Shown: one piece after another, positions 6,769 through 13,715 of the stretch
How the letters are laid out: every line of letters begins with the position of its first letter
Position numbering within the stretch: position 1 is the stretch's first letter
Assembly (NCBI GenBank): GCA_937896115.1
Contig: CALBLB010000277.1
Location: 1-13,715 of the forward strand
DNA from: an uncultured Succinatimonas sp.
GTDB lineage: Bacteria; Pseudomonadota; Gammaproteobacteria; Enterobacterales; Succinivibrionaceae
DNA: 13,715 nucleotides
Direction of reading: 5' to 3'
The notes under the pieces: generated by a model
Databases searched by the model: none
What the model was told of the DNA's origin: nothing
The model's input: only the letters and a program-made list of their open reading frames with translations
Made by a program: the position numbers and the translations under genes

Positions 6769-8058
6769 CTACTCTATTACAGTCTGCCAGATAGTGTGCT
6801 GGTGAGCTTCAAAACACAAATCAAGTTGCTCTTTGGTGTTGGTATCAAGTCTCAATTCTTGAAGCGGCAAAGCTTCGCGGGAAAAATAACGGTACTCTGA
6901 AGTTTCGTCGGTAGGACTGAAGTTTTGGGACAATACCCTGCATTCTATGAATATTTTTACTACCCCGAAAGGAAAACGCGGAGTATTGTGACGATTTCTG
7001 TCCAAAACCGCTACGAGTTTTACGGGAGCAGCATTCATACAGGCTTCCTCTCGCAATTCTTTTAACACATTGGACACGGCACTTTCGCCTTCATCACACC
7101 AACCGCCGGGTACATTCCAAAGTCCCGACATTTTTTCTTTTACCATCAGGATCTCGCCTGCGGCATTGAAAACTGCCGCTCGCGTGTCGACCTTGGGACA
7201 GGCATAACCTTTATCCAAAGCAAAGGCTTCGCGTACCCGTTCTTTTGAAACCTCGGTCTTAAGTGCCACCATCTCGCAGGCGATTTCTCGCAGTCTGACA
7301 AAACGTTCCTCATCAAAGATGTTTTTAGTGTATGCAAGACCTATTTGCCCGATTGCCTGAATTTCTCTGGCCCAGCGTAACCATTGCTCCTGCTCGTTCT
7401 GTTTAGAAAAAACCGCATTTAAGATCTCATAAGGGGTGGTAAGGAACCATTGAGGATTTAAATGCTCACATCCGCAATACCCCCACATAGCCAGGGCAAA
7501 ATCAACTCCTGCAGCCTGCGCACATTCGAGATCCTGCGCGGTATCTCCTATATACAAAGCAGTCTTGGCATCAGCATGCATAAGATAAAGGCAACGTTCT
7601 ATCATGTCAGGAGCAGGCTTTCCGTGTTTAACATCATCGACGCACACGAAAACTTCAAAAAATTCTCTTAATTCTTGGGGAAAAGGATCACCGTTGTTGC
7701 CTAAATATTCGACGGCGGCATGCTCACGTGACGTCACTATCCCAAGCTTTATTCCGGATTTTTTCAAATTCGACAACACGCTTATCATGCCGTCGAATTT
7801 TCTTAGATCACCTTTTAACTTTACGGCAATACGTTTATACCAAGCCTTGCGTATTTTTTCTTGAAGACCGGGGTCAATTCCCAATTTTTCAAAGGTTACG
7901 GCCGTGCTGACACCGCAAAACGGTAATAAAGCTTCTGTAGTTACATGCAAATTAAAATCATCACGCAAAACTTCAGAAAGCGCACTCATGTTAAGCGTAT
8001 TGCTGTCATATACCGTGCCGTCCAAATCCAAAATTACATGGGTATAGCGAGCATCCAT
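6769..8058 (-). CDS. HAD-superfamily phosphatase fused to a Nudix hydrolase
   Basis: This single open frame of 429 residues holds three segments. Residues 1-215 are a HAD phosphatase of the phosphoglycolate-phosphatase/PpaX type: DLDGT with nucleophile D11 and acid D13, TSREHAAVE (motif II), K147 in HGKPAPDM, and GDTAQDLE with D172 and D176. Residues about 225-285 resemble the N-terminal helical domain found on some Nudix enzymes (QAIGQIGLAYTK, FDEERFVRLREIACEM). Residues 290-429 are Nudix, with the box at 319-341; glutamates E334, E337 and E338 are kept, but Lys replaces the first Arg and Cys the late Gly. Both activities look intact. I chose ATG 8058 over TTG 8064 because AGGA (overlapping the trmO stop) sits six bases before the ATG but touches the TTG. 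Substrates unknown. Confidence 0.9.
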   Translation of the reverse strand: MDARYTHVILDLDGTVYDSNTLNMSALSEVLRDDFNLHVTTEALLPFCGVSTAVTFEKLGIDPGLQEKIRKAWYKRIAVKLKGDLRKFDGMISVLSNLKKSGIKLGIVTSREHAAVEYLGNNGDPFPQELREFFEVFVCVDDVKHGKPAPDMIERCLYLMHADAKTALYIGDTAQDLECAQAAGVDFALAMWGYCGCEHLNPQWFLTTPYEILNAVFSKQNEQEQWLRWAREIQAIGQIGLAYTKNIFDEERFVRLREIACEMVALKTEVSKERVREAFALDKGYACPKVDTRAAVFNAAGEILMVKEKMSGLWNVPGGWCDEGESAVSNVLKELREEACMNAAPVKLVAVLDRNRHNTPRFPFGVVKIFIECRVLSQNFSPTDETSEYRYFSREALPLQELRLDTNTKEQLDLCFEAHQHTIWQTVIE

Positions 8059-8066
8059 ATTCAATC

Positions 8067-8804
8067 CTATAGGTCCGTTACCCGTTCACCGCTTTCAACC
8101 AGGATGGTACCTGCAGAAACCTTAAAACGTATTTCATGACGATACATGCCAAAACCGTAAACTTTGTCATCCTCACCGCGGTTTTTATACGCAGGACGAG
8201 GATCCTGAGCCAACGTCTCTTTTATGGCCGCAATTTCACCAAAGTTAAGATCATTTAAGTCATCAAGCGCTTTTTTTGAAAAACACACTTCATGCAATTT
8301 GGGAGCCTGATCGGCAAAACCTCCCTTGGCATCGGGAACGGCATCTACAAACGGCACATAAGGCTTGATATCGACGATGGGAGTACGGTTGGTAAGATCC
8401 GCACCGGAAACTACTAAAAATACTCCTCCGTGAGAGTTCTTTCCGATTTTTTCAAGTTTCATCACCGACAACCCTATTCTTGAAGGGCGAAAAGGCGAAC
8501 GGCTGGCAAACACCCCGATCCGGCGATTTCCTCCGAGTCTTGGCGGTCTGACCCTTGCGGAAAACTCCGTTTTTTTGATCCGGTCAAATAAAAAGATCAC
8601 ATGGATGTGGCTAAAACCTTCCAAACCTTCAAAAGCCAGAGGATCATCGTAAGGAGGATAAAAAAAGATCGTTGAAACAGCATGAGGAGCTAATCCCGGC
8701 TGACGCGGAACGGCAAATTTTTCGTCATAAGGCGTATTGATATACCCTATGGTTTCCATACCTGCGACCAGGTGATCTTCATCTTTTGTTTCTAACGTCG
8801 GCAT
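8067..8804 (-). CDS. trmO: tRNA (adenine(37)-N6)-methyltransferase TrmO
   Basis: This 245-residue protein aligns with E. coli TrmO (YaeB/TsaA, 235 residues), the SAM-dependent enzyme that N6-methylates t6A37 of tRNA-Thr. Recognisable blocks are EKFAVPRQPGLAP (28-40), RPPRLGGN (86-93), GVFASRSPFRP (97-107), DIKPYVPF (145-152) and LAQDPRPAY (198-206). It begins four bases after the rcsF stop codon, and E. coli has the same gene pair in the same order. ATG 8804 has no strong Shine-Dalgarno (GTAAGACT), suggesting translational coupling to rcsF. M16 is a possible later start, but its CAGGT lies too close to the codon. Confidence 0.95.
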   Translation of the reverse strand: MPTLETKDEDHLVAGMETIGYINTPYDEKFAVPRQPGLAPHAVSTIFFYPPYDDPLAFEGLEGFSHIHVIFLFDRIKKTEFSARVRPPRLGGNRRIGVFASRSPFRPSRIGLSVMKLEKIGKNSHGGVFLVVSGADLTNRTPIVDIKPYVPFVDAVPDAKGGFADQAPKLHEVCFSKKALDDLNDLNFGEIAAIKETLAQDPRPAYKNRGEDDKVYGFGMYRHEIRFKVSAGTILVESGERVTDL

Positions 8805-8808
8805 AGTC

Positions 8809-9180
8809 TTACTGGTCTTCGATGATCAACGCATCGGCATAGCAGGAGTAGGACACGATGCACGCAGGCGTATTTTCAAGTCTTACACACTGTTTAAAAC
8901 GTATGGCATTGGCGTTTAAGTCAACAGCCTTGATCTTGGCCTGAGTACGGGCTTCAGCTGCCGTAGCCACATGCTCGCTTTCTTTTGCCTGACAAGAAAG
9001 TCCTGTCACCATACCCTTGTTTTTATAGGGTTTTCCTTCAAGATCTTCATCGGTAACCTCTGTTACTCCCGAAGGTTTGTAATATTCTTTGAAATTTGCC
9101 GGATCAAGATTGGTGTGAAAAGCGTAACCGTTGCATCCTGACAAGATCAGAGCTGCAAACACTAATAAAGATTTCTTCAT
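8809..9180 (-). CDS. rcsF: Outer-membrane lipoprotein RcsF, Rcs stress sensor
   Basis: This 123-residue lipoprotein has a signal peptide ending in the lipobox LSGC with lipidated C16. The +2 residue is Asn, not Asp, so outer-membrane sorting is expected. Four cysteines at 63, 98, 107 and 113 have exactly the spacing (35, 9, 6) of E. coli RcsF C74, C109, C118 and C124, which form its two disulfides. The domain also shares EGKPYKNKG with E. coli VGKPFRDLG. RcsF reports envelope damage to the Rcs phosphorelay. The linker between C16 and the domain is about 11 residues shorter than in E. coli and has only two prolines, so the proline-rich tether is missing. Start is ATG 9180; TTG 9186 in the same frame is not credible. 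It sits upstream of trmO, as in E. coli. Confidence 0.93.
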   Translation of the reverse strand: MKKSLLVFAALILSGCNGYAFHTNLDPANFKEYYKPSGVTEVTDEDLEGKPYKNKGMVTGLSCQAKESEHVATAAEARTQAKIKAVDLNANAIRFKQCVRLENTPACIVSYSCYADALIIEDQ

Positions 9181-9215
9181 AATCAAAACAGGCAGGTTAT
9201 CCCTGCCTGCTCCTT
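9181..9215 (-). promoter_or_regulatory. rcsF leader: Shine-Dalgarno, 8-bp stem-loop, then start codon; also candidate gltX terminator
   Basis: On the minus strand AAGGAG (9215-9210) is followed at once by CAGGCAGG (9209-9202), loop GATAA, CCTGCCTG (9196-9189), then TTTTGATT and the rcsF ATG. The stem is a perfect eight base pairs. The linear Shine-Dalgarno to ATG distance is 29 bases, too far. With the stem folded it is eight bases, ideal. As a terminator for gltX (stop at 9237-9239) the T-run is only four. Either or both roles are possible. Confidence 0.6.
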
Positions 9216-9236
9216 AAAATCATTCAAGACTGACTT

Positions 9237-10640
9237 TTAAGCGCCGAAAAAAGCCGCAGCTTTGGCAATACGCTCAAGACTGCGTTCACGTCCGCACAAC
9301 ACCAGAGTATCTCCGATGCCTGGAGACATGGCAGTTCCGGTAATGGCTATGCGCAAAGGCTGACCTACCTTACCCATGCCGATTTCACGTCTCTTGGCAA
9401 GATCTTCTAAGGCTTCGTCTATGCTCTTGGCATCCCAAGACTCAAGTTTGCTCAAAGTCTCATGGGCATCTTGCAAAACCTCAACTGAGCCTTCTTTTAT
9501 CCACTTTTTAACGCCGGCAGGATCATAGCTGTCAAAATCACGGTAATAACAAAGAGTTTTCTCTGCCATTTCCTTCAAAGTATGAGTACGCTCGGCATAA
9601 GCCTTGACCACGTCACAAGGTTTGGGTCCGTTACTCAGATCCTCAAGACCAAGACGTTTTAGATGCCACTCAAGCTCGGCTCCGACCTCTTCAGCAGGCA
9701 GGCTCTTCATATAATGGGCATTGAGCCAGTCGAGTTTCTTATTGTTAAATCCTGAAGCACTCTTGGTGATTGCCTCAAGCGAGAACAAAGAGATCATTTC
9801 CTCACGGCTGAAAATTTCCTGATCGCCGTGACTCCAGCCTAAACGTACCAGATAGTTTACCAACGCATCGGGCAGATAACCTGCTTCGCGATATTTCATG
9901 ACGTTGACGGCACCTTCGCGTTTGGAAAGCTTCTTGCCGTCCTCACCCAAAATCATGGAAAGATGCACGAATACCGGGATCGGGGCTCCCAAAGCTTTAT
10001 AGAGATTGATCTGACGCGGAGTATTGTTAACATGATCGTCGCCGCGGATCACGTGAGTGATCCCCATATCCCAATCATCAACCACCACACAGAAATTATA
10101 AGTAGGAGTTCCGTCAGAGCGCTGAATGATAAAATCATCCAACTCGCTGTTGTGGAATTCCACATGTCCTTTTACCACGTCATCAAAAGCCACAATGCCG
10201 TCGTCAGGATTTCTAAAACGTATGACGTAAGGTTCATCAGGAGAATGTTCTTCGTGATCGCAACGGCAATGACCGTCGTAACGCGGTTTCAATCCGTGAG
10301 CCATTTGATCGGCACGCAGTTTTTCAAGACGCTCTTTTGAACAGTAGCATTTATAGGCTTTGCCTTCTTGCAAAAGCTTGTCGATGACTTCCTTGTAACG
10401 GTCAAAACGTTTGGTCTGATAAAAAGGACCTTCATCCCAATTCAAATTGAGCCACTTCATCGATTCGATAATGGCATCTATGGCAGGTTGCGTGGAACGT
10501 TCGCGATCGGTATCTTCGATGCGTAATACGAAACGACCGCCGCAATGACGGGCATACAGCCATGAAAACAATGCGGTTCTGGCTCCGCCCACATGTAAAA
10601 AGCCGGTGGGGGACGGCGCAAATCTAGTTTTAACTTGCAT
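9237..10640 (-). CDS. gltX: Glutamate--tRNA ligase GltX
   Basis: This 467-residue class I aminoacyl-tRNA synthetase (E. coli 471) charges tRNA-Glu in the cytosol. The HIGH-type signature is FAPSPTGFLHVGGARTAL (7-24). The KMSKS-type loop is KLSKR (237-241). NYLVRLGWSHGDQEIF and the C-terminal anticodon-binding half (MGKVGQPLRIAITG) are also typical. The zinc-binding insertion is Cys4 (C98, C100, C125, C127), whereas E. coli has His at 127 by my hand alignment. The ATG follows CGGAAAG. It diverges from ptsI and has its own promoter region. Confidence 0.97.
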   Translation of the reverse strand: MQVKTRFAPSPTGFLHVGGARTALFSWLYARHCGGRFVLRIEDTDRERSTQPAIDAIIESMKWLNLNWDEGPFYQTKRFDRYKEVIDKLLQEGKAYKCYCSKERLEKLRADQMAHGLKPRYDGHCRCDHEEHSPDEPYVIRFRNPDDGIVAFDDVVKGHVEFHNSELDDFIIQRSDGTPTYNFCVVVDDWDMGITHVIRGDDHVNNTPRQINLYKALGAPIPVFVHLSMILGEDGKKLSKREGAVNVMKYREAGYLPDALVNYLVRLGWSHGDQEIFSREEMISLFSLEAITKSASGFNNKKLDWLNAHYMKSLPAEEVGAELEWHLKRLGLEDLSNGPKPCDVVKAYAERTHTLKEMAEKTLCYYRDFDSYDPAGVKKWIKEGSVEVLQDAHETLSKLESWDAKSIDEALEDLAKRREIGMGKVGQPLRIAITGTAMSPGIGDTLVLCGRERSLERIAKAAAFFGA

Positions 10641-10717
10641 GATCTTTCCGTATGAAGTTCACCGCGACACATCGTTATTTACATGTCCCGCAGTCTGATT
10701 ATTCTCAAAGTTGCCGT

Positions 10718-10726
10718 ATTTTAACA
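10718..10726 (-). promoter_or_regulatory. Possible extended -10 promoter for gltX
   Basis: On the minus strand TGTTAAAAT is an extended -10 element (TGN plus TAAAAT, 5 of 6 to consensus). The -35 region is poor. It would give a leader of about 70 bases. The rest of the divergent spacer (10641-10839) holds only a weak extended -10 for ptsI, TGCTAATAT at 10778-10786. Confidence 0.35.
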
Positions 10727-10824
10727 CTTATGAACCCAGCTTTTGCCCGCCTGAACTAAGTTGCCTTGGCTACTACGTGCTAATATCAACATTAACAGAG
10801 TATTCAATCTCACAAGTTTTCCAC

Positions 10825-10842
10825 AAAGGAAATTACATCTTG
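10825..10842 (+). promoter_or_regulatory. ptsI ribosome binding site and TTG start
   Basis: AAAGGA (10825-10830) lies nine bases before TTG 10840-10842. The frame stays open upstream to 10711, but that extension contains no ATG or GTG, has no matching Shine-Dalgarno and would add 43 residues absent from enzyme I proteins. The TTG gives an N-terminus ending in GTPASQGIAFG, as the family requires. Confidence 0.8.
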
Positions 10843-12501
10843 CTCAAAGAAAACACCGTATTGAGGGGAACTCCGGCCAGCCAAGGCATTGCATTTGGTC
10901 GCATCAGTTTTTTAAAGAGAGCGCCGTCTTGCCCTGTCAAAAAGTTGGTAGACAATCCAGAAGCAGAACTTGAACGTTTTGAAAAAGCACGCGTCCATGC
11001 CATTTCCCAATTGGGTACTCTTTATGAGGTGTCACTTGAAAAACTGGGCGAACAAAACGCAGTGGTTTTTCAGATCCACCAAATGATGCTAGAAGATCCC
11101 GATTATGTAAATTCCATACGCAAACTCATCAAAGAAGAAAAAGTCAATGCCGAATACGCGGTAGATACCGTAGGACACCGTTTTGAACAACAGTTCAAAT
11201 CCATGGTAGGCAACGACTATATGCAAGGACGCGCAGCCGATGTAGTCGACATTTCAAGACGCATCAACGAGATCCTGATGATGCATTCAGGACAGATCAA
11301 ACACCGCACCATTGCACTTGATTACGGAAACGATCCCGTGATCGTCGCAACCGACGATCTGGCCCCTTCTGAAACCGTACAGCTTGATCCGCAGAAAGTT
11401 TCGGGCATACTCACCTCGGGAGGCTCCACCCGTTCGCACACCGTGATCTTTGCGCGTACCTTGGCCATGCCTGCAGTAATTTGCCTTGGCGAAGACAAAT
11501 TACTGGAAAAATACGAAGGACATTACGCCGTCATCGACGGACGTACCGGTTTTGTTTTCATAGATCCTGATCAGGCTACCATTCACGAATACTCAGAGCG
11601 CAAGCGTACCGACGACGCCCAGCGCGCCCATCTGGAGCTCTTTCGCGGAAAACTTACCTTCACCCGTAGCGGTCATCCTATAAAACTTTACGCCAACGCC
11701 GGCTCCATTGCCGATATAGAGTTGGTAAAAGCCGCCGACTCAGAAGGCATAGGTCTGTTTCGCAGTGAATACATCTATTTGCAAAGTCAGGATTTCCCAA
11801 CAGAAGACGAACAATACGACATCTATTCAAAAGTGTTAAAAGAGATGGGAAAACGTAAAGTGATCATCCGTACTTTGGACATAGGTGCCGACAAAACCGC
11901 CGATTATTTTATGCTAAAACCAGAGAGCAACCCTGCTATGGGCATGAGAGCCATCAGGTTGTGTCTTAACAATCCCAAACTTTTCAAAACCCAGTTAAGA
12001 GCTTTGCTAAGAGCTTCGGTACACGGCAATCTCGGCATCATGCTTCCTATGATCTCATCCGTTGACGAAATAAAAAAAAGCAAGGCTATCTTAGATGAGG
12101 TCAAACAGGATCTCACTGCCTGCGGTCAAAGTTACAACGACAACATTGAACTTGGGATCATGGTGGAAACTCCGGCAGCGGCACTTATAAGCGACGAGCT
12201 TGCACCTTTGGTGGATTTTTTCAGCATAGGAACAAATGATCTCACCCAATTTACTCTGGCATGCGACAGACAAAACGCCGATCTCAATTCTTTTGTCAAT
12301 CCCTTGCATCATGCGGTATTAAGGCTCATTGAAATGACCGTAAAAAACGCCCATGCAGCAGGAATTTGGGTAGGAGTATGCGGAGAAATGGCTTCTGAGG
12401 AGCATTTCGTGGCCAAACTCGTGCAACTTGGCATAGACGAGCTCTCGGTAGTACCCTCCAGCATCTTAAGGCTCAGAGCCAAGATCTCGACTTTGGGCTG
12501 A
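10840..12501 (+). CDS. ptsI: Phosphoenolpyruvate--protein phosphotransferase (PTS enzyme I)
   Basis: This 553-residue enzyme I moves phosphate from PEP to HPr, the first step of PTS sugar uptake. The order is HPr-binding helical domain (about 20-145), phosphohistidine domain with GGSTRSHTVIFAR and active H200, and a PEP-binding TIM barrel with RSEYIY (308-313), VIIRTLDIGADK, MVETPAAALI (441-450), FFSIGTNDLTQFTL (460-473) and acid C514 in VGVCGEMAS. There is no GAF domain, so it is not PtsP. The GSTxSHT form of the His site and LDIGADKxxDYF resemble clostridial enzyme I more than E. coli (from memory). The protein stops about 35 residues before the E. coli C-terminus. No ptsH or crr is adjacent; a DUF1537 gene follows 26 bases later. 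Confidence 0.95.
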   Translation: MLKENTVLRGTPASQGIAFGRISFLKRAPSCPVKKLVDNPEAELERFEKARVHAISQLGTLYEVSLEKLGEQNAVVFQIHQMMLEDPDYVNSIRKLIKEEKVNAEYAVDTVGHRFEQQFKSMVGNDYMQGRAADVVDISRRINEILMMHSGQIKHRTIALDYGNDPVIVATDDLAPSETVQLDPQKVSGILTSGGSTRSHTVIFARTLAMPAVICLGEDKLLEKYEGHYAVIDGRTGFVFIDPDQATIHEYSERKRTDDAQRAHLELFRGKLTFTRSGHPIKLYANAGSIADIELVKAADSEGIGLFRSEYIYLQSQDFPTEDEQYDIYSKVLKEMGKRKVIIRTLDIGADKTADYFMLKPESNPAMGMRAIRLCLNNPKLFKTQLRALLRASVHGNLGIMLPMISSVDEIKKSKAILDEVKQDLTACGQSYNDNIELGIMVETPAAALISDELAPLVDFFSIGTNDLTQFTLACDRQNADLNSFVNPLHHAVLRLIEMTVKNAHAAGIWVGVCGEMASEEHFVAKLVQLGIDELSVVPSSILRLRAKISTLG

Positions 12502-12527
12502 TCAAAATTGGAAGTATAGGAAATCAC

Positions 12528-13715
12528 ATGTCACAATGCGTTGTAATCTCCGATGAAATCACCGGCGGTGCTTCTGTCGGCGCACTTTTGCAAAAAAACA
12601 GCTGTACCGTATGCTCACTGATGAGCACTGCAGGACTAAAAGATGAAAGATGCAGAAAGTTTGACTGTCTAGTCTATTCAACCAACAGCCGGCGACTTAC
12701 TCCCGATCAGAGTTATCAAATGGTCTTTTATGCAGCCAGACTCTTAAAATCTCCGGAAGTTAAAGTTTATGCCAAGAGGATCGATCCTGCCATGCGCGGC
12801 AATACCTGTGCCGAAACACAGGCTCTTTTGGATGCACTCGGAGATCAGGATCGCGTAGCCATTGTAGTTCCCGCCTTTCCTGCTTTAAAACGCACTAATG
12901 TCGGCGGCTATATGATGATAGACGGCAAACCTCTGCAAAAATCTTTGGCCAGTCTTGATGATCTTGAGCCTGCAAGAAGCGGCAGGGTAGCCGATCTGTT
13001 TTCAGAAAAATTCGGGTATAAAACTCAGGCCATCCATTTAAAAGAATATATAAAAGGAACTGCCTACCTTGCCTCAAGGATTGCCGCTTTGGCTCAAGAC
13101 GGAGTGCGTGCCATTGTGATGGATTGCACCTCACAAGAAGAGATCAACATGATAGCCGATGCCGTGATCGCCTCAGGGATCAAATTTTTAGCCGTAGATC
13201 CCGGGGCTTTCACCGCCACCTTGGCACGCAAGGTCATGCGTTCGCAAAATGACAACCGCACGCGCGCCGGGAAAATTCTGGGTATAGTAGGCTTGAGCAA
13301 TCCTTTGGCTGCAGCCCAAATGGAGATGGTAAGGCTTGAAGAAAAAGCTTTGATCATCAATGTCTCAAGAACTGAACTTTTATCAGACGAGCAACGAAGG
13401 GTAGCCGAAATCAATCGCGTAATAGATGAAATTACCACCAAAATTTATGACTACCCCATGGCTTTTGCCGTCTCAGACAGTATGAACATTCGGGAAACGG
13501 AAAAAGCCGATTTTGATGATCCTAATCAAATCACCGGCCACACGGAAGCCGAGATCTTAGAGAGCGTGTCAGGAGCATACGGACAAATCGTTTCCAGAGT
13601 CTTGGACAAATGTCCTGAGATAGGTGCGGTATATTCAGCCGGTGCTGAATTTACCGTAGCCGTGTGTCGTGAACTAAAATCCGAAGGACTCAGAATTTTA
13701 GGTCAAGTATTACCG
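12528..13715 (+). CDS. Four-carbon acid sugar kinase family protein (DUF1537), 3' end outside window
   Basis: The frame opens at ATG 12528 behind AGGAA and runs without a stop for 396 codons to the window edge. The family phosphorylates four-carbon sugar acids such as erythronate, threonate and their oxidised forms. The layout matches: VISDEITGG at 6-14 (usual ADDLTGA), KRIDPAMRGNTCAE at 83-96 (usual KxDSTLRGNxGAE), VVPAFPALKRTNVGGY at 113-128, AVDPGAFTATLAR at 222-234 (first-domain end), and YSAGAEFTVAVC then LRILGQVLP near the end (usual TGGxTA and LxGEVxPG). The motifs are altered: Ser-Thr-Leu is Pro-Ala-Met at 87-89, and the Asp expected near residue 16 is missing. It may therefore use an unusual substrate or have lost activity. 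It probably shares an mRNA with ptsI. Confidence 0.85.
   Translation, partial: MSQCVVISDEITGGASVGALLQKNSCTVCSLMSTAGLKDERCRKFDCLVYSTNSRRLTPDQSYQMVFYAARLLKSPEVKVYAKRIDPAMRGNTCAETQALLDALGDQDRVAIVVPAFPALKRTNVGGYMMIDGKPLQKSLASLDDLEPARSGRVADLFSEKFGYKTQAIHLKEYIKGTAYLASRIAALAQDGVRAIVMDCTSQEEINMIADAVIASGIKFLAVDPGAFTATLARKVMRSQNDNRTRAGKILGIVGLSNPLAAAQMEMVRLEEKALIINVSRTELLSDEQRRVAEINRVIDEITTKIYDYPMAFAVSDSMNIRETEKADFDDPNQITGHTEAEILESVSGAYGQIVSRVLDKCPEIGAVYSAGAEFTVAVCRELKSEGLRILGQVLP

Noticed and set aside
8059..8064. TTG start two codons upstream for the HAD-Nudix gene
   Set aside because: AGGA would directly touch the TTG; ATG 8058 has correct spacing.
9963..10340. Plus-strand 125-codon frame opposite gltX
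   Set aside because: Antisense shadow of the catalytic core of gltX, with no recognisable domain.
10711..10839. 43-codon N-terminal extension of ptsI
   Set aside because: No RBS fits TTG 10711, the added residues match no enzyme I, and TTG 10840 has a good Shine-Dalgarno and the expected N-terminus.
1..13715. CRISPR arrays, tRNA or rRNA genes, transposases, phage genes, toxin-antitoxin pairs
   Set aside because: Looked for on both strands by eye; no repeats with spacers, cloverleaf-like structures or mobile-element proteins were recognised.

Overview
The window holds one end-truncated chemotaxis gene, a flagellin, and eleven further protein-coding genes. The last gene runs off the right edge. 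It looks like an ordinary chromosomal stretch of a motile gammaproteobacterium of moderate GC. EttA, GltX, TrmO, RcsF and YcdX all resemble their E. coli counterparts closely in length and in functional residue positions, and the rcsF-trmO gene pair is the same neighbour pair found in E. coli. A flagellin behind an RpoN-type promoter suggests polar flagellation. The enzyme I gene has sequence signatures I associate with Clostridia, which would fit an anaerobic, gut-type gammaproteobacterium (Succinivibrionaceae-like is my guess, not something the sequence proves).

Layout. Bases 2-424: 3' end of a methyl-accepting chemotaxis protein. 425-621: flagellin leader, with a sigma-54-like promoter and a hairpin beside the ribosome binding site. 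622-1569: flagellin. 1668-3332: ettA. 3369-3920 (minus): GNAT acetyltransferase. 4023-4793: amino-acid-type periplasmic binding protein without its permease. 4861-5952: Gfo/Idh/MocA oxidoreductase. 5994-9180 (minus): a tight four-gene run read rcsF, trmO, HAD-Nudix fusion, ycdX-like PHP phosphatase. 9237-10640 (minus): gltX. 10840-12501: ptsI from a TTG start. 12528-13715: four-carbon acid sugar kinase family (DUF1537) gene, cut by the window end. No gene-free stretch exceeds about 200 bases. No tRNA, rRNA, CRISPR, insertion sequence or prophage gene was seen.

How the genes relate. The left end is motility (receptor plus filament). The minus-strand run couples an envelope stress sensor lipoprotein to a tRNA methyltransferase and two phosphohydrolases; the genes are 4, 8 and 13 bases apart and two of the Shine-Dalgarno sequences are built on the upstream stop codon, so they are probably translationally coupled. 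ptsI and the DUF1537 gene form a second short operon.

I found no convincing new multi-gene system. The most unusual signals are: a perfect Shine-Dalgarno separated from the rcsF start by an 8-bp stem-loop that would bring it to ideal spacing if folded; a recurring arrangement in which hairpin-plus-T-tract elements abut the next start codon; a HAD-Nudix fusion; a DUF1537 protein with altered signature motifs; and a clostridial-looking enzyme I lacking the usual C-terminal tail.
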